From NCBI GenBank assembly GCA_946480605.1, contig CAMLKW010000037.1, forward strand, positions 1-25,487: a stretch of 25,487 bases of DNA. The letters are read 5' to 3'. This DNA comes from an uncultured Roseateles sp. (GTDB lineage: Bacteria; Pseudomonadota; Gammaproteobacteria; Burkholderiales; Burkholderiaceae). The notes beneath the pieces are model-generated. The model had not been told where the DNA came from and did no database searches. It saw nothing but the letters and a program-made list of their open reading frames with translations. This document shows, piece after piece, positions 10,004-16,346 of the stretch. Position 1 is the first letter of the stretch; each line of letters begins with the position of its first letter. The translations under genes and the position numbers were made by a program.

Positions 10004-12051
10004 GCGGGCGTGAGCGCGGCCGCCTCTGGCCGCTGCTGTCGGACGCGGCTCTGGTCGTGCTGCTGCTGGCCGTGGGCCTGGCCGGCAGCCTGACCGCCCA
10101 CCGCTCGCTGGCGCTGCGTGCCGCCGACCAGCAGCGTGAGCTGCTGGCGGCCATGGGCCAGAGCATCGTGGGCGCCTTCGACCTGCAGCAGGTGCGGGCG
10201 CTGGAGGCCTTGCAGGTCACGGCGCAGATGCTGTCGGCCCAGGGCGATCCCACGCGCGAGCTGTTTCGGCGCTACGGCGCCAGCCTGCTGGGCGAATCCT
10301 CAACCCTGACGCTGCTGGAGTGGCAGCCGGTCGTGCCGCCCCAGCAACTGGCCGCCTTCGAGCGCCGCGCGGCGCAGGAGCAGCCGGGTTTTCGCATTGT
10401 CGAACCGTCCGGGGAGGGCGGTGACTTCATCGCCGCCCGGCCGCGCGAGCTGCATGTGCCGGTGCTGTATTCCTGGCCCGAAACCGGCGCGGCGCTGGGC
10501 GTGGACATGGCCTTCGACCCGCGTCGCATGCGCTCCAAGCTGCTGGCGCGGGATGCGGGCCTGCCGGTCGCGTCGGAGACCTTCGCGCTGATCCGGCGCG
10601 GCCCGGCAGCGCCGGATGCGCAGGGCTTTGCGGTGTCCGCGCCGGTCTACCGCGGCGGCCGGCCGGCGGGCGTGGAGGCGCGCCGCGCGGCGCTGGTGGG
10701 CTTTGTCGCCGGCGTCATCGAGGTGCCGGAGCTGATGCGCGAGGCGGCGCTGCGCGCCCATGCCAACGAGCTGGACCTGTTCGTCTACGACCGCGACGGC
10801 CTGCAGCGGCTGATCTACTCGTCCACCGGCGCCGCGCCCGCGGGCAGCGACGAGCGCGACACGGCCCACAGCGTGGACGTGGGCGGGCGCGCCTGGCATC
10901 TGGTGCTGAGGCCACGGCCGGGTTTCGTCGGCGCCGGCAGCGACGCACTGCCGCTGGCCGCGCTGGGCGCCGGCGTGCTGGCCACGCTGTTGGTGGGCGT
11001 GGCGGTGGCGCGCAGCCTCGTCATCCGGCGCCGGCTGGAGCGCGCCGAGACCGTGCTGGCCGAGCGCAGCAGCCACCTCAGCAATGTGCTGGACGGCACG
11101 GCCGCCGGCACCTGGGACTGGCGTCTCGACGCCGACCAGCTGGAGGTCAACGAGCGCTGGGCGCAGATGCTGGGCCGCAGCAAGGCCGAGCTGGCGCCCA
11201 TCACCCACAAGACCTGGGAGCGCCTGTGCCATGCCGGCGATCTGGTCGAGGCCATGCAGGCGCTGCAGCGCCACCTCGACGGCCACGAGGAGCGCTATGC
11301 GGCGGAGTTCCGCATGCGCCACGCCGCCGGCCACTGGGTCTGGATACAGAGCATAGGCCGGGTGGTGCAGCGCGACGCCGAGGGCCGCGCGCTGCGCCTG
11401 GCCGGCACTCACATGGACATCTCCAGCCGCAAGGCCGACGAGCAGCGCCTGCACGACAACGCCCGCGCGCTGGAGGCCGCCAACCGCCAGCTGCGCGACC
11501 TGGCCATCGTCGATGCGCTGACCGGTGCGTTCAACCGGCGCCACTTCAACGACGCCTGCCTGGCCGCGCTGGCCGGCGCCCAGCGCGGCCAGTCCGTGGC
11601 GCTGTGCATGCTGGACGTGGACTACTTCAAGGCCTACAACGACCACTACGGCCACCAGGCCGGCGACGAGGTGCTGAAGCGCCTGACGCAGACGCTGAGG
11701 GACGGCCTGAACCGCTCCACGGACGGGCTGTTCCGGCTGGGTGGCGAGGAGTTCGGCATCATCTTCTCCGCCACCACCGCCGAGGCCGCGCGTCAGTTCG
11801 TCGGACAGCTCAGCGCGGCCCTGCATGCGCTGGCCCTGCCGCACGCACGCAGCCCGCTGCGCATCGTGACCGCCAGCTTCGGCCTGGCCTGGTGGGCGGC
11901 ACCGACCCCGCGGCTGACGCCCGAGACCATGTACGCCCAGGCCGATGCCGCGCTGTACGACGCCAAGCACGGCGGGCGCGACCAGATCGCCATCCGCTGC
12001 TTTCTGGCGGGCGAGGGGGAGACGCCGACCGGCGTGGTGCTTCAGGCGTAG
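10000..12051 (+). CDS. Membrane diguanylate cyclase with CHASE, PAS and GGDEF domains
   Basis: 683 residues. Layout: helix 1 (about 12-32), periplasmic CHASE-like domain (about 60-250, ending in a linker), helix 2 (about 316-338), short coiled region, PAS fold (about 360-478, with AEFRMRHAAGHWVW and GTHMDISSRK), then GGDEF domain (about 503-665). The catalytic GGEEF motif is at 581-585 and an allosteric I-site RxxD (Arg572-Asp575) sits five residues upstream, the spacing needed for product inhibition. It should make c-di-GMP from two GTP at the inner membrane. The ATG at 10000 overlaps the Bug protein stop (10001-10003), which decides the start over longer in-frame options and implies translational coupling. 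The CHASE domain could contact the Bug protein or a small ligand; this is inference. Confidence 0.92.
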   Translation: MSGRERGRLWPLLSDAALVVLLLAVGLAGSLTAHRSLALRAADQQRELLAAMGQSIVGAFDLQQVRALEALQVTAQMLSAQGDPTRELFRRYGASLLGESSTLTLLEWQPVVPPQQLAAFERRAAQEQPGFRIVEPSGEGGDFIAARPRELHVPVLYSWPETGAALGVDMAFDPRRMRSKLLARDAGLPVASETFALIRRGPAAPDAQGFAVSAPVYRGGRPAGVEARRAALVGFVAGVIEVPELMREAALRAHANELDLFVYDRDGLQRLIYSSTGAAPAGSDERDTAHSVDVGGRAWHLVLRPRPGFVGAGSDALPLAALGAGVLATLLVGVAVARSLVIRRRLERAETVLAERSSHLSNVLDGTAAGTWDWRLDADQLEVNERWAQMLGRSKAELAPITHKTWERLCHAGDLVEAMQALQRHLDGHEERYAAEFRMRHAAGHWVWIQSIGRVVQRDAEGRALRLAGTHMDISSRKADEQRLHDNARALEAANRQLRDLAIVDALTGAFNRRHFNDACLAALAGAQRGQSVALCMLDVDYFKAYNDHYGHQAGDEVLKRLTQTLRDGLNRSTDGLFRLGGEEFGIIFSATTAEAARQFVGQLSAALHALALPHARSPLRIVTASFGLAWWAAPTPRLTPETMYAQADAALYDAKHGGRDQIAIRCFLAGEGETPTGVVLQA

Positions 12052-12833
12052 CGTGTCGCGCGGCCTTCACGCACGAAGGCCCACAGCTGCAAACCCAGCC
12101 GGGCCGCGCTTGCTATGGCCAGGCTGCTGGGCGCCGACACGCAGGCCAGCAGGCCCATGCCGGCCATGGCGGCCTTGTGCACCAGCTCGTGCGTGGCGCG
12201 GCTGGACATCGCGACAAAGCCCGCGTCGCCGCGTTGCGAGGCCGGCAGCCGCGCGCGCGCGCCGATCAGCTTGTCCAGCGCGTTGTGGCGGCCGATGTCC
12301 TCGCGGGCCAGCAGCAGGCCGCCGTCGGTGGCGCACCAGGCCGCGCCGTGCAGGCCGCCGCAGCGGGCGTTGAGCACCTGGGCCTCGGCCAACGCCGTCA
12401 TGGCCTGCGCCAGCGCGCCGTCTTCCAGCGCCGGGGCCTGCACCGGCGCCGGCTGCAGCGCGGCGAAGTCGGCCAGGCTTTCCAGCCCGCACAGGCCGCA
12501 GCCGGTGCGGCCGGCCAGCCGGCGGCGGCGCAGCTTGAGCCGCTGCTCGCGTTCGGCGGTGACGCGCAGCGCCAGCTCCAGGCCCAGCTCGTGCGGCTGG
12601 CACTCGACGTCCAGCAGCTCGCCGGCGTGCGCGATCCAGCCCTCGGCCAGCGCGAAGCCGAGCGCGAAATCGTCGAGGTCGGCGGGAGTGGCCAGCATGA
12701 CGGCCTGGGAGACGCCGTTGACGGTCAGGGCGATGGGCATCTCGACGGCCACGTCTTCGTCGACGGCGGCGCCGGGCGGGCGCAGCCTCTGCAGGGCCGG
12801 GCCGGCGGGAGCGGGGGGGAGCATGGCCGCCAT
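12042..12833 (-). CDS. fdhD: FdhD, formate dehydrogenase accessory sulfurtransferase
   Basis: 263 residues (E. coli FdhD is 277). FdhD passes sulfur from IscS to the Mo-bisPGD cofactor of formate dehydrogenases before insertion, in the cytoplasm. Seen: the conserved Cys pair Cys112-x-x-Cys115 (GCGLCG) needed for sulfur transfer, the upstream DDFALGFALAEGW segment (54-66), the family signature REDIGRHNALDKLIG (177-191) and the C-terminal SSRATHELVHKAAMAG and SAPSSLAI segments. Start ATG 12833 is chosen on length, with an alternative ATG at 12824; neither has a good Shine-Dalgarno. It lies 29 bp after the CheW-like gene on the same strand and overlaps the cyclase stop by 10 bp in convergent orientation. 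No formate dehydrogenase structural gene is in the window. Confidence 0.93.
   Translation of the reverse strand: MAAMLPPAPAGPALQRLRPPGAAVDEDVAVEMPIALTVNGVSQAVMLATPADLDDFALGFALAEGWIAHAGELLDVECQPHELGLELALRVTAEREQRLKLRRRRLAGRTGCGLCGLESLADFAALQPAPVQAPALEDGALAQAMTALAEAQVLNARCGGLHGAAWCATDGGLLLAREDIGRHNALDKLIGARARLPASQRGDAGFVAMSSRATHELVHKAAMAGMGLLACVSAPSSLAIASAARLGLQLWAFVREGRATRYA
12062..12081. terminator. Strong hairpin just after the diguanylate cyclase stop, inside fdhD
   Basis: GGCCTTC-ACGCAC-GAAGGCC is a perfect 7-bp stem with a 6-nt loop, 10 bp past the cyclase stop and within the last codons of fdhD on the other strand. There is no T tract, so it would be at best a pause or 3'-end protection hairpin. 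Confidence 0.3.
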
Positions 12834-12862
12834 TATGGGAGGCCGGGCCAGCCGGCCGGGGC

Positions 12863-15409
12863 TCAGGGCGCCGGCAGGGCCAGTGCGTCGGGCTGGCCCA
12901 GGCCGATGTGGCGCCACAGCTCGTCGGCGGGCAGCAGGGTCAGCATGCGGTGGCTGGCGTGGTCCGAGCCGCGTACCAGGCGCGCACGACCGCCCGGGCT
13001 GGGCAGGGCCTGGGCGGCGGCGATGCCGAACACGGGGCCCAGCTCGTCCACGCGCACCGCGAGGCCCTGGCCCTGCGGGTTGCGGCAGATGATGACCGGC
13101 GCCTCCGCCGTGGCGCTGCTGCGGCCGTACAGCGCCAGGCCCAGGTCCAGCACCGGCAGCATGCGCCCCTCGTGCTGCAGCATGCCTACCAGCGCCCGCG
13201 GCGCGTTGGGCAGGGCGGTCAGGCGCGGTTGCTCGACGGCCTCCACCAGCAGGCCGGCGGGCAGGCCCAGCCATTCGCCGGCGACGCTGAAGGCCGCGAT
13301 GTCCAGGCGCTCGGCTGCCGCCTGCGCGGGCGGCGGCGCAAAGCCGGCGTCGGCACCGCCGGCCGTGGCGGCCAGGCGCGGGCCCAGCGGCAGCAGCAGC
13401 ACGCCGGCCACGTCCTCGGGCGACGCGGCCTGGCCCTGCCGGTACTCGCGGTAGCCCTGGGACATGGCGATGCCGGCCGCGTAGACCATGCCGTCGATCT
13501 CAAGCTCGGTGTGCAGCGCCTCGCCCGCGGCCAGGCCGGCCAGCAGCGCGGGCGGCAGCGGCGCGGTGGCGCCGGGCTGCCAGCGCGGGTCGGCGCTGGC
13601 GACGACGCGGCCGTCGCGCGCGACGAACAGGCCGGCCGCGGCGGTGCCGGCGTCCTGCGGCAGCGCGTCTTTCAGCATGGCGGCGAACTGCGGCTCGCCG
13701 TCGAACACGAGGGCGATGCCGCCGACGACCTGGCCCTGGTGCTGCAGCGAGGTGGCGTAGACGTAGGTGGGCTGGCCGGCACCGTACAGCGGGCTGGTCT
13801 CGTGGCGCGACACGACGTGGGCCTCGGGGTCGCGCAGCGCCAGCGCGGCGGCTACCCAGCCGGCCTGCAGCCGCTGGCCCACGTGGCCGGCCTGCGCCGG
13901 GTCGGACACGGCGACCACGCGGCCCTGCGTGTCGAACACCAGCAGCAGCGCGTAGACGGTGTAGAGGCCGTTGATGTGCTGCAGCACCTGCTGCGCCTCG
14001 GCCGCGGCGGCCTGGGCCTGCGGACCGCCCTGGGCCGCCAGCGCGCGCTGCAGGCGCACGTCCAGAGCCCACCAGCGGCAGTCGTTGGCGCGTTCGTAGA
14101 GGTTGCGGTCCATGATGTCTATGGCCAGCCGGGCCTGGAACAGCGCGGCGTCGAACACGGCCGCCAGCGCCTGGCTCTGCAGCTGGGCGATGGCCTGCTC
14201 GAAGACCTCGCGCAGCTGGCCGCCGGTGCGCTGCACCTCGTTCAGCAGCGTGGTGGCGAAGCCGGCGTTGCCCGACGCGCCTTCGGACCGCGCATGGCTG
14301 CGTAGCTTGCCGTTCCACAGCGTGCGCGCCAGGTTGCGCTGGATGCGGCGCGCTTCCAGCGGGATGCCTTGCAGCTCGGCGTCGAACAGCTGGCGCGTGT
14401 CCAGCGTGGCGCCCAGGCGGCGCAGCTCGTCGCCCGCCGCGCCCGCGTCGGCGTCGAAGGCGCATTCCAGCGGCGTCAGCACGCAGGCCTGCCAGCCGGG
14501 CGGGCCCATATAGCCTTCGTAGCCGCTGGCGGCGGCGCGGGCGCACAGGTAGTCGCGGCCGGCGAAGGCGACGCGCTCGCCCTTGACGGCCAGCCGTGCG
14601 CCGGGCGCGACCTGCCAGGCGTCGGAGCTTTGCAGCACGCGCTGCTGCCCGTCCAGCAGGCAGATGACGGCGCGTTCGTCCGGGCCGGCCAGCAGTTGCC
14701 GGAACACGGCGGCCATCTCGTCTTCCAGCCGGAAGGACAGGCACAGCAGGCCCAGCGTGGCGTCGCCGGCGCGCAGCGCGCGGGCATAGATCAGGCCCTG
14801 GCGGCCGCCCAGCAGCGCCGTGGCGCCGTGGCGTTCGAAGTAGGGCGCGTCGGCGGCCAGCGCCTCGGCGATCCAGGGTTCGTCGCAGTGCGTGAGCGCG
14901 TGGCTGTCGTCGCGCCGGGCCAGCACCTCGCCGCGGGGCGACAGCACGATGACGTCGTCGTAGACCGAGTACTTGGCCGTGTAGGCCGCGAAGCGGGCCT
15001 GCAGCGCCGCACGGCTGGCGGCATGGCCGTCGTCGGCCGGGTCCAGCGCGGCGTGGGCGCACAGCGGGCCGTCCACGGCCAGGAAGCCCACGTCGGCGGT
15101 GCGCTCGAACAGGTTGCGCACCAGGATGTCGATGGCCACGCGGGCCTTGCCGCCCATGCGCTGCAGCGCGTGCTGGCGCAGGCGGCGGGCCAGGCTGTCG
15201 AGCAGCGTGGTGGTCAGGTTCTGGAACGCGGTGCGGGTGTGGGCGATGTCGGTGGCGGTGCCGCTCATCTGGCCCAGCAGCGCCAGGCTGTCCCACACGC
15301 CCTGCAGTCGCAGCAGCGCCTCGCGGTGCTCGTCCACCAGGGCCATGCGGCGCAGATAGGGCGCCACCTCGGCGCTGAAGGGAAGCCCCTTGTGCCAGAC
15401 CTTGTTCAT
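12863..15409 (-). CDS. Soluble sensor with duplicated cache-like modules and C-terminal CheW domain
   Basis: 848 residues from ATG 15409, which has GGAG about 12 bp upstream. No membrane segment or signal peptide is seen, so it is probably cytoplasmic. Two related modules are visible: one around 60-330 and one around 385-690. They share a conserved helix, ARVAIDILVRNLFER (89-103) against ARLAIDIMDRNLYER (426-440), then a Trp/Asp segment and a PAS/cache-like strand (VIVLSPRGEVLARRD, LLVFDTQGRVVAVSD). Residues about 700-838 form a CheW-like domain (FSVAGEWLGLPAGLLVEAVE, LVGMLQHEGRMLPVLDL). A CheW domain docks CheA and receptors, so the protein may feed a ligand signal into a chemosensory array without a methyl-accepting domain. 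No che genes are nearby. The next gene, 29 bp on, is fdhD. Confidence 0.8.
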   Translation of the reverse strand: MNKVWHKGLPFSAEVAPYLRRMALVDEHREALLRLQGVWDSLALLGQMSGTATDIAHTRTAFQNLTTTLLDSLARRLRQHALQRMGGKARVAIDILVRNLFERTADVGFLAVDGPLCAHAALDPADDGHAASRAALQARFAAYTAKYSVYDDVIVLSPRGEVLARRDDSHALTHCDEPWIAEALAADAPYFERHGATALLGGRQGLIYARALRAGDATLGLLCLSFRLEDEMAAVFRQLLAGPDERAVICLLDGQQRVLQSSDAWQVAPGARLAVKGERVAFAGRDYLCARAAASGYEGYMGPPGWQACVLTPLECAFDADAGAAGDELRRLGATLDTRQLFDAELQGIPLEARRIQRNLARTLWNGKLRSHARSEGASGNAGFATTLLNEVQRTGGQLREVFEQAIAQLQSQALAAVFDAALFQARLAIDIMDRNLYERANDCRWWALDVRLQRALAAQGGPQAQAAAAEAQQVLQHINGLYTVYALLLVFDTQGRVVAVSDPAQAGHVGQRLQAGWVAAALALRDPEAHVVSRHETSPLYGAGQPTYVYATSLQHQGQVVGGIALVFDGEPQFAAMLKDALPQDAGTAAAGLFVARDGRVVASADPRWQPGATAPLPPALLAGLAAGEALHTELEIDGMVYAAGIAMSQGYREYRQGQAASPEDVAGVLLLPLGPRLAATAGGADAGFAPPPAQAAAERLDIAAFSVAGEWLGLPAGLLVEAVEQPRLTALPNAPRALVGMLQHEGRMLPVLDLGLALYGRSSATAEAPVIICRNPQGQGLAVRVDELGPVFGIAAAQALPSPGGRARLVRGSDHASHRMLTLLPADELWRHIGLGQPDALALPAP

Positions 15410-15485
15410 CGTGAGCCGTTCTCCGAAGCAGGTTTGAACGGCCGACGGGCCTGCATGGATCGCAAGCAGGCACCGACCGTCAGGG

Positions 15486-15500
15486 GCGGCAGCATGCCGC
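15486..15500. repeat. Inverted repeat GCGGCA-N3-TGCCGC
   Basis: Perfect 6-bp arms around 3 bp. It shares the core CGGCA-N3-TGCCG with the repeat at 8721-8735 in the other signalling control region. Could be an operator for a common regulator or coincidence. Confidence 0.3.
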
Positions 15501-15578
15501 AGGGCGGGGGCGCCGTCATGAGGGAAAGCCGGCAATGCCCGCGCAAGTCGTCACAGAAAAGGCGTTTGCATGGCGCTG

Positions 15579-15591
15579 CGCGATGATCGCG
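15579..15591. promoter_or_regulatory. 13-bp palindrome upstream of the PaiB-like gene, candidate operator
   Basis: CGCGAT-G-ATCGCG is a perfect palindrome with one central base, ending 34 bp before the GTG start of the PaiB-like gene. The position suits an operator. No regulator is assigned. Confidence 0.3.
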
Positions 15592-15625
15592 GTCCTGCCC
15601 GCCTTGCCGCTGCCGCGAAACCATC

Positions 15626-16243
15626 GTGTACCTGCCCAAGCATTTCACTTCCACCGATCTGGACCACGCCCTGCGCCTGGTGGCCGAGCATCCGCTGGCG
15701 CTGCTGGTCGGCCCCGATGCGCAGGGGCAGAGCTTCGGCAGCCACCTTCCGCTGGTTGCCGAGCCCACCGCCGACGGCTTCCAGCTGGAGGGCCACATGG
15801 CCCGCGCCAACCCGCACTGGAGCTGGCTGCAGCAGCAGACCTCGCTGCTGGCCGTGTTCAGCGGACCCAGCGCCTATGTGAGCCCCAGCCACTACGACAG
15901 CCTGCAGAACGTGCCGACCTGGAACTACGCGGCGCTGCATGCTTACGGCGACATCGAGCTGATCGACGGCGCCGCCGCCAAGGACGCGCTGCTGAAGCGG
16001 CTGATCGCCCGCTTCGAGCCCGACTACGCCGAGCAGTGGCGCGGCCTGCCCGAGGCCTACCAGCACAAGCTGCTGGGCGCCATCGTGGGCTTTCGCATTC
16101 GCGTGACGCGCTGGGAGCTGAAGCTCAAGCTGAGCCAGAACCGCGCGGCCACCGAGCGCCAGCGCATACGCGACGCGCTGGGTGCTTCTGCCTCCGCCGA
16201 CGACCGCCTGGTCGCCGCCTGGATGGCGCGGCTGGCGGGCTGA
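15626..16243 (+). CDS. PaiB-family FMN-binding transcriptional regulator
   Basis: 205 residues, the normal PaiB size. The family has an FMN-binding split-barrel fold and was named for Bacillus subtilis PaiB, a negative regulator of sporulation and degradative enzymes; its role in proteobacteria is not settled. Seen: the family start MYLPKHF, GSHLPL (38-43), GHMARANPHW (56-65), YVSPSHY (84-90), VPTWNYAALHAYG (96-108) and KLSQNR (168-173), which are the conserved blocks. The GTG start at 15626 is chosen because it places MYLPKHF at the N-terminus, where the family begins; no strong Shine-Dalgarno is visible. Divergent from the CheW-like gene and followed by the M16 protease after about 100 bp. 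Confidence 0.88.
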   Translation: MYLPKHFTSTDLDHALRLVAEHPLALLVGPDAQGQSFGSHLPLVAEPTADGFQLEGHMARANPHWSWLQQQTSLLAVFSGPSAYVSPSHYDSLQNVPTWNYAALHAYGDIELIDGAAAKDALLKRLIARFEPDYAEQWRGLPEAYQHKLLGAIVGFRIRVTRWELKLKLSQNRAATERQRIRDALGASASADDRLVAAWMARLAG

Positions 16244-16346
16244 TCGGTCGGGGAATATTTGCCGCCAATCGCTCAGGCGTTTGATCCGGTGGCGCAGCGC
16301 CTGGGCGCTACCGTCCGGCGGCCTTCAGGCCCGACGAGAACGCCGA

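Larger units (their letters stand above)
15410..15625. promoter_or_regulatory. Divergent region between CheW-like sensor and PaiB-like gene
   Basis: 216 bp without a gene I can support. It holds GCGGCA-GCA-TGCCGC (15486-15500) and CGCGAT-G-ATCGCG (15579-15591). No clear sigma70 promoter was found for either side. An upstream in-frame extension of the CheW-like gene to 15535 exists but has no supporting ribosome site. Confidence 0.4.

Noticed and set aside
11226..13454. A 742-codon plus-strand frame crossing the cyclase end, fdhD and the CheW-like gene
   Set aside because: No recognisable domain, and it overlaps three well-supported genes in other frames.
15410..15535. Upstream extension of the CheW-like protein to 15535
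   Set aside because: No ribosome site and no plausible domain in the extra 42 residues. ATG 15409 has GGAG upstream, though at long spacing.
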